Assembly: GCF_001684975.1 (NCBI RefSeq)
Contig: NZ_MAYH01000045.1
Coordinates: 606,501 to 670,500 of the forward strand
Origin: Chryseobacterium artocarpi
GTDB lineage: Bacteria > Bacteroidota > Bacteroidia > Flavobacteriales > Weeksellaceae
Direction: 5' to 3'
Length of the DNA stretch: 64,000 nt
Shown here: in pieces, positions 7,938 through 15,297 of the stretch
Layout: the number at the start of each line of letters is the position of its first letter
How positions within the stretch are numbered: position 1 is the stretch's first letter
The notes under the pieces: model-generated
The model's database searches: none
Seen by the model: the letters and a program-made list of their open reading frames with translations, nothing else
What the model was told of the DNA's origin: nothing
Program-made: the position numbers and the translations under genes

Positions 7938-9230
7938 ATGAGTGCAATTTCTTACATAGAAGCAAGACAAATTTTAGATTCCAGAGGTAATCCTACTATT
8001 GAAGTGGATGTATTTACAGAAAACGGTGCTATGGGTCGTGCAGCTGTTCCTTCAGGAGCATCTACAGGAGAACATGAGGCTGTAGAATTACGTGACGGAG
8101 GTTCAGAATACCAAGGAAAGGGAGTTTTGAAAGCTGTTGAAAATGTAAAAGAAGTAATTGCAGAGAATTTAGTTGGTCAGCCGGTTTTTGAACAAAACTA
8201 TATCGATCAGATTATGATTGATCTTGATGGAACAACGAATAAAGGAAACCTTGGAGCTAATGCAATCCTTGGAGTTTCTTTAGCCGTGGCTAGAGCTGCA
8301 GCTGCTGAGCTTGGAATGCCTCTATATAAATATGTAGGTGGAGTAAATGCAAATACGCTTCCTGTTCCAATGATGAATGTTATCAACGGAGGTTCTCACT
8401 CTGATGCTCCTATCGCATTCCAGGAATTTATGATCATGCCGGTAAAAGCAGACTCTTTCTCTCACGCATTGAGAAAAGGAACTGAAATTTTCCACAACCT
8501 TAAATCTATCCTTAAAGGAAGAGGTCTTTCTACAGCAGTAGGAGACGAAGGAGGTTTTGCTCCAACTTTCAACGGAACTGAAGATGCTTTGGATACTTTA
8601 CTTCAGGCAATCGAAAAAGCAGGTTATAAGCCAGGTGACGACATCATGCTAGCATTAGACTGCGCTGCTTCAGAATTCTACAAAGACGGAACTTACGATT
8701 ATAGAAAATTCGAAGGAGATAAAGGAGCTCACAGATCAAGAGAAGAACAGGTTTCTTACCTTGCTGAATTAGCTGCTAAATATCCAATCATCTCTATCGA
8801 AGACGGTATGCAGGAAGATGACTGGGAAGGATGGAAAATGTTAACTGATAAAATCGGTGACAGAGTACAATTAGTAGGTGATGACTTATTTGTAACAAAC
8901 GTTGACAGGTTATCAAGAGGAGTAAAAGAAGGAATTGCAAATTCAATCCTTGTAAAAGTAAACCAGATTGGTTCTCTTTCTGAAACAATGGCAGCAGTAC
9001 AGATGGCTCAGAACAACAAGTTCACTTCAGTAATGTCTCACAGATCAGGAGAAACTGAAGATTCTACAATCGCTGATTTAGCAGTAGCAATGAACTGTGG
9101 ACAGATTAAAACAGGTTCAGCTTCAAGATCAGACAGAATGGCGAAATACAACCAATTATTAAGAATTGAAGAAGCTCTTGGTGAAACTGCAATTTTCCCA
9201 GGTTTAGAAGCATTCAAAATTAAAAGATAA
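7938..9230 (+). CDS. eno: Enolase (phosphopyruvate hydratase)
   Basis: A 430-residue glycolytic enzyme that interconverts 2-phosphoglycerate and phosphoenolpyruvate in the cytoplasm. Clear motifs are ARQILDSRGNPTIEVDV at the N-terminus, GDEGGFAP, ALDCAASEFY, SIEDGMQEDDW, VGDDLFVTN, LVKVNQIGSLSE and SHRSGETED, which hold the Mg ligands and the catalytic Glu and Lys. The length is standard. It is a single transcription unit between its own promoter element and a hairpin. Confidence 0.98.
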   Translation: MSAISYIEARQILDSRGNPTIEVDVFTENGAMGRAAVPSGASTGEHEAVELRDGGSEYQGKGVLKAVENVKEVIAENLVGQPVFEQNYIDQIMIDLDGTTNKGNLGANAILGVSLAVARAAAAELGMPLYKYVGGVNANTLPVPMMNVINGGSHSDAPIAFQEFMIMPVKADSFSHALRKGTEIFHNLKSILKGRGLSTAVGDEGGFAPTFNGTEDALDTLLQAIEKAGYKPGDDIMLALDCAASEFYKDGTYDYRKFEGDKGAHRSREEQVSYLAELAAKYPIISIEDGMQEDDWEGWKMLTDKIGDRVQLVGDDLFVTNVDRLSRGVKEGIANSILVKVNQIGSLSETMAAVQMAQNNKFTSVMSHRSGETEDSTIADLAVAMNCGQIKTGSASRSDRMAKYNQLLRIEEALGETAIFPGLEAFKIKR

Positions 9231-9245
9231 TCGAATTTATAAATA

Positions 9246-9280
9246 ACGGCAAGCGATAATTTTTGTTTGCCGTATTTTAT
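9246..9280 (+). terminator. Probable terminator after eno
   Basis: ACGGCAAGC (9246-9254) pairs with GTTTGCCGT (9265-9273) with one G-U pair and a 10-nt loop, followed by ATTTTAT. The U-tract is weak, so termination may be partial with some readthrough into gltA. Confidence 0.6.
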
Positions 9281-9311
9281 GGAAAGTAGTATATTTAAAA
9301 AAAAATAAATA

Positions 9312-10598
9312 ATGTCAGACAACAAAGTAATATTGAATTACGACGGTAATTCATATGAATATCCAATCGTGGATAGTACTATCGGAGACAGAGGGATTGA
9401 TATTTCAAAATTAAGAGACCAGACAGGTTTAATCACTCTGGATTTAGGTTACAAAAATACTGGAGCTACTATTAGCGACATCACTTACTTAGACGGAGAT
9501 AAAGGAGAATTATTCTACAGAGGTTATCCTATCGAGCAAATTGCTGAGAAGTCTAACTTCACTGAAGTAATGTATCTTTTATTACATGGAGAATTACCTA
9601 CTCAGGATCAATTTACTTCTTTCGACAACAACATTAAAAAATATAACTTCATCGCAGACGAAATGAAAAAGATCATTGATGTTTTCCCTCGTTCTGCTCA
9701 CCCTATGGGAGTTCTTTCTTCTATGACTTCTGCTTTGACAGCTTTCAACCCGAAGGCAGTTAACGTAAACTCTAAAGAAGAAATGGATCATGCTGCTGAG
9801 CTTATGATCGCTAAATTCTCTCACCTTTGTGCTTGGACTTATAGAAAAACTCAAGGTTTACCATTAAACCACGGTGATAATAACCTAAGCTACGTAGAAA
9901 ACTTCTACAAAATGGCATTCAGATTACCAAACGCAGATTTCGAAATCGATCCGGTAGTTGTAAATGCATTAGATAAATTATTAATTCTTCACGCTGACCA
10001 CGAACAAAACTGTTCTACTTCTACAGTAAGAATGGTAGGTTCTGCTCACACAGGTCTTTTCGCTTCTATCTCTGCAGGGGTATCAGCTCTTTGGGGACCA
10101 CTTCACGGTGGTGCTAACCAGGCTGTAATCGAAATGCTTGAACTTATCGAGAAAGATGGTGGTGACGTATCTAAATATGTTGCTAAAGCTAAAGATAAAG
10201 GTGATAGCTTCCGTCTAATGGGATTCGGACACAGAGTTTACAAAAACTTCGACCCAAGAGCGAAAATCATCAAGAAAGCTGCTGACGATATCCTTAAAGC
10301 ATTAGGTATCCAGGATAAAGCTCTTGACATTGCAATGCAGTTAGAAAGAGTAGCACTTGAAGATGAGTACTTCGTAGAAAGAAAACTATATCCAAACGTA
10401 GACTTCTATTCAGGTATCATCTACAGAGCATTAGGAATTCCTACAGAAATGTTTACTGTAATGTTTGCATTAGGAAGACTTCCAGGATGGATTTCTCAGT
10501 GGAAAGAAATGAGATTGAAAGGAGACCCAATCGGAAGACCAAGACAGGTTTACCAAGGTGCTCAGGAAAGAAACTATATCGATATCGCAAGCAGATAA
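9312..10598 (+). CDS. gltA: Citrate synthase
   Basis: A 428-residue type I (hexameric-class) citrate synthase that condenses oxaloacetate and acetyl-CoA at the entry of the TCA cycle. Diagnostic stretches are LDLGYKNTGATISDITYLDGDKG near the N-terminus, LHADHEQNCSTSTVRMVGS (first catalytic His), LWGPLHGGANQAVIEML (second His), MGFGHRVYKNFDPRA, and the catalytic Asp in the VDFYSGII segment. Length is normal. It lies alone, 81 nt after eno. Confidence 0.98.
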   Translation: MSDNKVILNYDGNSYEYPIVDSTIGDRGIDISKLRDQTGLITLDLGYKNTGATISDITYLDGDKGELFYRGYPIEQIAEKSNFTEVMYLLLHGELPTQDQFTSFDNNIKKYNFIADEMKKIIDVFPRSAHPMGVLSSMTSALTAFNPKAVNVNSKEEMDHAAELMIAKFSHLCAWTYRKTQGLPLNHGDNNLSYVENFYKMAFRLPNADFEIDPVVVNALDKLLILHADHEQNCSTSTVRMVGSAHTGLFASISAGVSALWGPLHGGANQAVIEMLELIEKDGGDVSKYVAKAKDKGDSFRLMGFGHRVYKNFDPRAKIIKKAADDILKALGIQDKALDIAMQLERVALEDEYFVERKLYPNVDFYSGIIYRALGIPTEMFTVMFALGRLPGWISQWKEMRLKGDPIGRPRQVYQGAQERNYIDIASR

Positions 10599-10618
10599 TA
10601 TTTGCTTTTACCATATCA

Positions 10619-10648
10619 AAATCCCAAAGCTTGCTTTGGGATTTTTTT
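10619..10648 (+). terminator. Intrinsic terminator after gltA
   Basis: AATCCCAAAG (10620-10629) pairs with CTTTGGGATT (10634-10643) around CTTG, followed by a T-run to 10648. It lies 20 nt after the gltA stop. Confidence 0.9.
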
Positions 10649-10651
10649 ATT

Positions 10652-10680
10652 ATAAAAAAACCTGCTTGAAAAAGCAGGTT
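10652..10680 (-). terminator. Intrinsic terminator of the Cys-rich peptide gene
   Basis: On the minus strand AACCTGCTT and AAGCAGGTT (plus 10659-10680) form a stem that runs into TTTTTTTATA. It lies just after the stop of the minus-strand 54-aa ORF and supports that ORF being a real transcription unit, separate from gltA. Confidence 0.88.
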
Positions 10681-10687
10681 CTTATAT

Positions 10688-10852
10688 TTATGGACACTGG
10701 CATCTGTCACATGTCCAGATATAACACTTACCGTTTTGATCCCATTCGCAACATCTTCTTCCTGTTGAAATAGGAGCACCTCCCATTACAGACTTCTGTT
10801 GATCTCTTCCTAGCTTTTGTGCGTTTCTCAGCACTGAATTGTTTTTAGTCAT
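10688..10852 (-). CDS. Cys-rich peptide with double-glycine-type leader (bacteriocin-like)
   Basis: A 54-residue ORF with ATG at 10852-10850 and TAA at 10690-10688. Residues 1-25 (MTKNNSVLRNAQKLGRDQQK then SVMGG) resemble a double-glycine leader: Gly-Gly at 24-25, Val at -4 and Leu at -12. The 29-residue remainder holds six Cys at 34, 35, 43, 48, 51 and 53 and ends CDRCQCP. Chryseobacterium genomes carry many short ORFs of this layout, often labelled bacteriocin-like (from memory). It has its own terminator and an inverted-repeat leader. No C39 peptidase, ABC exporter or maturation enzyme is nearby, so product and function are unknown. Confidence 0.75.
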   Translation of the reverse strand: MTKNNSVLRNAQKLGRDQQKSVMGGAPISTGRRCCEWDQNGKCYIWTCDRCQCP

Positions 10853-10889
10853 GATTTTGATTTTTGATGTTAATAGTTAAGTTTTAAAA

Positions 10890-10914
10890 GATATAATCTC
10901 GCGAAAATTATATC
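10890..10914. promoter_or_regulatory. Inverted repeat upstream of the Cys-rich peptide gene
   Basis: GATATAAT (10890-10897) and ATTATATC (10907-10914) are perfect 8-bp arms around a 9-bp spacer centred on TCGCGA. The repeat lies about 38 nt upstream of the peptide start and could be an operator or a 5'-leader stem. The rest of 10921-11115 is AT-rich with no gene. Confidence 0.55.
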
Positions 10915-11092
10915 ACTAATATAGGAATTTAAATTATAAAAATATCTGTTTTGTTGTACTTATGTAGATGAAATATAGTAGGTTGTAGATATTTGTATGT
11001 GCTGAGTACTGTAGATTGCGTGATAGAAGGGAAAATTTACTAGAGGTCTTCAATTAAAGCATTTAAAATTAATATATAAAATAAACCAAAAG

Positions 11093-11123
11093 TTTTATAG
11101 GTAGAGACCTTTACTTATATTTG
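11093..11123 (+). promoter_or_regulatory. Promoter of the nine-gene polyamine-type operon
   Basis: TATATTTG at 11116-11123 is an exact TAnnTTTG -7 motif, 20 nt before the first ATG. The -33 position carries only TTTT (11093-11096), so the match is partial. AGGTCT (11044-11049) and AGACCT (11105-11110) form a distant 6-bp inverted pair around it, of unknown value. Confidence 0.55.
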
Positions 11124-11142
11124 TAGTATTGCATAAATCTTT

Positions 11143-12057
11143 ATGAGACTAAACATTAAAAACGAAACGGGTAGGCTGAAGTCTGTAGTACTAGGTCAGC
11201 CTAATTCATTGGGACCGGTTCCCACACTAGAGGAAAGTTATGACGCTAAGTCATATTACTCAATCGAGCATAATATTTATCCTAAAGAAGAGGATATCAT
11301 TAATGAAATGAACGCTTTTGAAGCTGTTCTAAAAAAGTATGACGTAGAAGTATTACGTCCTAGCATCATTGAAGATTACAATCAGGTTTTTTCAAGAGAT
11401 GTGGCATTTGTAATTGATGATAAGATGATCATTTCAAACGTGATTGCAGACAGAGCAGATGAACAGGAAGCATATAAAAGCGTTTTTGAAAAAGTAGCAT
11501 GGAGAAAAATTATCAACCTTCCGGAAACAGCACATATTGAAGGTGGAGATGTTATCGTATGGAATGACTTTATTTTCATCGGAACATGCTTCAGCGAAGA
11601 TTACAGAAACTATAAGACGGCAAGAACCAACGAATATGCCATCGAAATCTTAAAAGAATATTTTCCAAAGAAAAGAATTATCGATCTTGAACTGAAAAAG
11701 AATGATAAAGTTCCGTTTGAAGGAATTCTTCACTTAGATTGTACTTTCAATCCAGTAGGGGAAGATAAATGTATTATCTACAAAAATGGATTCGTAGACG
11801 AGAGCGATTACCGTTTAATCATTGATATTTTCGGAGAAGAAAACTGTTTCCACATCAATGATGAAGAAATGTTTGAAATGTTCCCAAATATCTTCTCTAT
11901 CTCTCCTGAAATAGTAGTTTCGGACAAAGCATTCACAAGAATGAACGATCACTTAAGAAACGAATGGGGAATGACTGTTGAAGAAATTCCTTACAGAGAG
12001 ATCTCTAAAATGGGGGGCTTACTGAGATGTTCTACGATGCCTCTTGTAAGAGAGTAA
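11143..12057 (+). CDS. Arginine deiminase / dimethylargininase-family hydrolase
   Basis: A 304-residue member of the pentein (guanidino-group-modifying) superfamily. Visible active-site elements are RD at 85-86, HIEGGD at 131-136, the catalytic His in LHLDC (His197) and the nucleophilic Cys296 in LLRCSTMP. These form the triad used by arginine deiminase and DDAH to hydrolyse arginine or methylarginine to citrulline plus an amine. The exact substrate cannot be read from sequence. It is first in an operon and is followed 44 nt later by a second pentein (ctlX), suggesting consecutive steps such as arginine to citrulline to ornithine (inference). Confidence 0.88.
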   Translation: MRLNIKNETGRLKSVVLGQPNSLGPVPTLEESYDAKSYYSIEHNIYPKEEDIINEMNAFEAVLKKYDVEVLRPSIIEDYNQVFSRDVAFVIDDKMIISNVIADRADEQEAYKSVFEKVAWRKIINLPETAHIEGGDVIVWNDFIFIGTCFSEDYRNYKTARTNEYAIEILKEYFPKKRIIDLELKKNDKVPFEGILHLDCTFNPVGEDKCIIYKNGFVDESDYRLIIDIFGEENCFHINDEEMFEMFPNIFSISPEIVVSDKAFTRMNDHLRNEWGMTVEEIPYREISKMGGLLRCSTMPLVRE

Positions 12058-12101
12058 TAATGTAGTAGAGTTTTAAATCCTTTAATTTTTAATTCAAAAA
12101 A

Positions 12102-13025
12102 ATGCAAACAACAGATACCGTATTAATGATAGAACCGATTGCATTCGGTTATAATGCAGAGACTGCGAAAAATAATTACTTTCAGGTAGAACAGACAGGT
12201 TCCGATATTCAGTCAAAAGCTTTGGCTGAGTTCAATACTTTTGTTGGAATACTGAGAGGAAAAGGAATCAATGTAATCACAATTAAAGATACATTAGATC
12301 CTCATACTCCGGATTCTATTTTCCCTAATAACTGGGTAAGCTTCCATAAAGATGGGAAAGTGGTTTTATATCCCATGTTCGCATCCAACAGAAGAGTAGA
12401 AAGAAGAGATGATATTCTTGAAAGCATCAAAGCTAAGGGATTTGATATTACTGAAATAGACGACTGGTCTTTTCCGGAAACACAGGGACATTTTCTTGAA
12501 GGAACAGGAAGTATGATTTTTGATCACGATAATAAGATTGCTTACGGTTCCGTTTCTTTGAGACTGGATGAGAACTTATTCAGAGAGTTCTGTGAGAAAT
12601 ATGGGTTTACACCAATCGTTTTCCATTCTTATCAGACAGTAGGTACAGAAAGACTTCCAATTTACCATACCAACGTAATGATGTGTGTGGCTGATAAATT
12701 TGTCGTTATTTGTCTTGACTGTATCGATGATGAACTGGAAAGAGAAAAAGTAATTGAAACGATTAAAAACTCAGGAAAAGAAATCGTTGAAATCTCTGAA
12801 GAACAAATGCAGCAGTTTGCAGGAAATATGCTTCAGGTTCAAAATAAAGCAGGTGAAAAGTTCTTGGTAATGAGCCAAACTGCTTATCAGTCTTTAACAC
12901 CGGAACAGGTTTCAGCTATTGAAAAATACTGTGAAATCATTTATTCAGACCTTAATACCATTGAAGTAAACGGAGGCGGAAGTGCAAGATGTATGCTTGC
13001 AGAAGTATTTCTTCCAAAAAAATAA
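12102..13025 (+). CDS. ctlX: Citrulline utilization hydrolase CtlX-type pentein
   Basis: A 307-residue amidinotransferase-fold protein. Catalytic features are PNNWVSFH (76-82), GHFLEGTGS with Glu133, YHTNVMM with His189 and GGSARCMLAEVF with Cys297. The pattern matches the CtlX family (PTHR43224 type), which hydrolyses citrulline to ornithine with release of carbon dioxide and ammonia. That activity is known for family members and is not shown here. It lies 20 nt before speD, so ornithine supply to polyamine-type chemistry is plausible, though no ornithine decarboxylase is present in the window. Confidence 0.88.
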   Translation: MQTTDTVLMIEPIAFGYNAETAKNNYFQVEQTGSDIQSKALAEFNTFVGILRGKGINVITIKDTLDPHTPDSIFPNNWVSFHKDGKVVLYPMFASNRRVERRDDILESIKAKGFDITEIDDWSFPETQGHFLEGTGSMIFDHDNKIAYGSVSLRLDENLFREFCEKYGFTPIVFHSYQTVGTERLPIYHTNVMMCVADKFVVICLDCIDDELEREKVIETIKNSGKEIVEISEEQMQQFAGNMLQVQNKAGEKFLVMSQTAYQSLTPEQVSAIEKYCEIIYSDLNTIEVNGGGSARCMLAEVFLPKK

Positions 13026-13045
13026 TATATTTACGAAAAAATTAA

Positions 13046-13405
13046 TTGAACCCATTATCAAATAAAGGTTTACATATTCTTCTGACTTTGGAAACAGAGT
13101 CAGAAGATTTGTTAATAGACAGCAACAGTTTCCTTGCATTCACAGAGAAGATGTTGGAAACGAAAGAAGTGGAAATCGTAGGGATTACCAATCATATTTT
13201 TGAGAATCAAAGTTTTACTTCGGCGGTTTGCCTTAAAGAATCACATCTTTGCATCCATACATGGCCGGAGTTTAAACAGCTTACCTTTGATGTATTTCTT
13301 TGTAATTATACTCAGGACAACACGGAAAAGGTAGAGCAGATTGCTGATGAAGTGGTTCAATATTTTAAAGCTAATACCATTCAGAAACACAAAATTTACA
13401 GATAA
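13046..13405 (+). CDS. speD: S-adenosylmethionine decarboxylase, short prokaryotic form
   Basis: A 119-residue pyruvoyl-dependent enzyme of the short bacterial SpeD class, making decarboxylated SAM, the aminopropyl donor. The self-cleavage site is intact: Glu65-Ser66-His67 in KESHLCIHTWPE, where Ser66 becomes the pyruvoyl group, plus Cys86 in DVFLCN. The start is a TTG giving MNPLSNKGLHILLTL; no ATG is available before the conserved GLHILLTL strand. It ends 1 nt before the DUF4178 gene, which implies coupling. Confidence 0.9.
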   Translation: MNPLSNKGLHILLTLETESEDLLIDSNSFLAFTEKMLETKEVEIVGITNHIFENQSFTSAVCLKESHLCIHTWPEFKQLTFDVFLCNYTQDNTEKVEQIADEVVQYFKANTIQKHKIYR

Positions 13406-13406
13406 G

Positions 13407-14873
13407 ATGGATCATATTTGTCCCATTTGTAAAACCAATAACAACCAGATGGCAATTGATTTTGTCATTGAAGAATTTATCTGCAGTCATTGTAAAAATC
13501 TCATTTCATCAGAAGGAATCTCTGTTAAGAAAAAGAAGGTCAAAGAACCTGTAGAAAATGTTGTATTGGAAGTAGGGCGTAAAGGCATACTTTACGGTAC
13601 AGAATATTGGGTGATCAATATTGTCATCAAAAAATACGGCTCAGATACCTTTTGGCGGGAATATACCTTGAAAGACCGTGCCGGGAATAACATTTATCTC
13701 AGCGAAAGTGATGGACACTGGGTTTTTCTTCGTCAGGGAAATTTTAAATTGACAGAATATCAATATTATGTTGAAGTTGACGGAAAAAACTACAGATGGT
13801 ATGAAACCACTCCATGCACAGTTCATGCTGCATCCGGCTTTTTTGAAGATAAGCTTCCATTTGGGTTAACTACCTATAAAGAATATGTAAACGGGACGGA
13901 AATGGTTTCCTGTGAGCAATACGGAAATGAATTTCAGTTTTTCAAAGGAAATCATATTTCAAAATCTGTAATAAAAAAAGCTTTTGGAATTACAGGAATG
14001 CCGTTTTATGCGGGAATAGGGATTGTACAGCCTTTTTATTATAACGTTAAGCAATGTATCAATATCATGGCTATTACAGCTTTATTGATATGTTTACTTC
14101 AGCTTTATACTGTTACATCCAGAACTAATCAGACTGTATTTGAACAGACAATCGCTTTTGAGGATGTAAATGACAAAGAACTGGTGAGTAAAAGCTTTAC
14201 TCTCTCAGGAGGTTCTGCTCCGCTAAAAGTAAATCTTTTCTCTGATGTGGATAACTCCTGGGCAAATGTAGGGCTTGGACTGGTGAATGAAAAGACCAAT
14301 GAAGTGATTTATGCTACAAAAGATATTGAACGCTATTCAGGTTTTGAAGACGGAGAAAGCTGGAGCGAGGGAAGCCAGAACGAAAATTTCAATATGTGTG
14401 GTATTCCTCAGGGAACCTATCATTTTATTGTTTCAGCAGAAAAAGAAGGCGGAGGCAAAAATCCGTTTCAGTCGGGATACAGACCTGAAAATGGAGATTT
14501 CTCGGTTATTCAAAATACAACAGGAACTTTCTTTCTTAAAAATGATAAGGATAAAAGTGTCGAAACTTTTACAGATAAAGAGTCCTTGAAAAATGAAATC
14601 ATATCGAGAACAGGGCTTCAGAATACTGTAAAAGAAATGAATAAAATGGATTCCATACTTGTGAATATGCCTCCTAATTATGATTACACAGCCAATGGTG
14701 AGAAAAACCTAAGTGTTAATATAAAAGCAACATGGTTACCGGTTTCATTTTGGAATTTTGGAATTGTGATCTTCATTATGGCTTTGTTTACCGTAGCAAG
14801 TTATATCGCTAAACGTATTTTTGAAGGCAGTAAATGGTATAACAGTTCAAATTCACCTTATTCTACTAATTAA
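13407..14873 (+). CDS. Zinc-ribbon DUF4178 membrane protein
   Basis: A 488-residue protein starting MDHICPICK; the ATG 1 nt after speD is preferred to an upstream in-frame ATG inside speD. Order: a zinc ribbon (Cys5, Cys8, Cys26, Cys29), a DUF4178 beta domain (about 52-190, with GRKGILYGTEYWVI and HWVFLRQG), a transmembrane helix at about 217-236, a long extracytoplasmic part (about 240-440) and a second helix at about 444-465. DUF4178 has no firm biochemical role. Its recurrent neighbours DUF350 and spermidine synthase homologues are present here too, which suggests a membrane system tied to polyamine-like chemistry. Confidence 0.82.
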   Translation: MDHICPICKTNNNQMAIDFVIEEFICSHCKNLISSEGISVKKKKVKEPVENVVLEVGRKGILYGTEYWVINIVIKKYGSDTFWREYTLKDRAGNNIYLSESDGHWVFLRQGNFKLTEYQYYVEVDGKNYRWYETTPCTVHAASGFFEDKLPFGLTTYKEYVNGTEMVSCEQYGNEFQFFKGNHISKSVIKKAFGITGMPFYAGIGIVQPFYYNVKQCINIMAITALLICLLQLYTVTSRTNQTVFEQTIAFEDVNDKELVSKSFTLSGGSAPLKVNLFSDVDNSWANVGLGLVNEKTNEVIYATKDIERYSGFEDGESWSEGSQNENFNMCGIPQGTYHFIVSAEKEGGGKNPFQSGYRPENGDFSVIQNTTGTFFLKNDKDKSVETFTDKESLKNEIISRTGLQNTVKEMNKMDSILVNMPPNYDYTANGEKNLSVNIKATWLPVSFWNFGIVIFIMALFTVASYIAKRIFEGSKWYNSSNSPYSTN

Positions 14874-14876
14874 GAG

Positions 14877-15068
14877 ATGGAAAGATTAATTAATTATATC
14901 AGAGACAACTGGATGCTCTTTGCCATCGGAGGATTTTTCTTAGGATGGTTCGTTTATCTGACATTTACAGGAAATCAATTCTGTGATTGTGCAAAAACGG
15001 AAAACTATCGGGACGGAACCACAAGGAGTCATTCCAGAGCAGGATTTTACAGATACTATCACAAATAA
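14877..15068 (+). CDS. Small single-pass membrane protein, unknown
   Basis: A 63-residue ORF 3 nt after the DUF4178 gene. One transmembrane helix (about 10-31, NWMLFAIGGFFLGWFVYLTF) is followed by a Cys-containing polar tail (FCDCAKTENYRDG) ending FYRYYHK. I do not recognise the family. Its position in the operon, start spacing and hydrophobic profile make it a credible gene; it may be an accessory subunit of DUF4178 or DUF350 (inference). Confidence 0.68.
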   Translation: MERLINYIRDNWMLFAIGGFFLGWFVYLTFTGNQFCDCAKTENYRDGTTRSHSRAGFYRYYHK

Positions 15069-15081
15069 AAAAATTAAAACT

Positions 15082-15297
15082 ATGGACAATATTAATCTAA
15101 TACCTATATTCAATTCAGTTCTATATTCATTCCTGGGAATTGCTATTTTACTGATCTGTTATTTCATCATTGAAAAATTAACGCCGGAAAAAACATGGCA
15201 TGAGATCGCTCAGAATAAAAATATAGCTCTGGCTATCGTCTTTGGAGCATTTATCATCGGAATTTCAATGATTATAAGCGCTGCAATTCATGGATAA
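15082..15297 (+). CDS. DUF350 (YjfL-like) membrane protein
   Basis: A 71-residue protein starting MDNINLIPIFNSVLYS; the ATG at 15082 is used in preference to an upstream start overlapping the previous gene. Two transmembrane helices (about 9-30 and 46-68) flank EKLTPEKTWHEIAQNKNIALA, the layout of a single DUF350 unit. Many DUF350 proteins carry two or more such units, so this is a minimal version. Its last 8 nt overlap the next gene. Confidence 0.82.
   Translation: MDNINLIPIFNSVLYSFLGIAILLICYFIIEKLTPEKTWHEIAQNKNIALAIVFGAFIIGISMIISAAIHG

Noticed and set aside
10453..10779. 108-aa minus-strand ORF overlapping the gltA 3' end
   Set aside because: It crosses two terminators and a highly conserved gltA end, and competes with the better-supported 54-aa Cys-rich peptide in another frame.
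13341..13406. Upstream in-frame start for the DUF4178 gene (inside speD)
   Set aside because: The added residues only translate speD sequence in another frame; the zinc-ribbon protein begins naturally at the ATG 1 nt after the speD stop.
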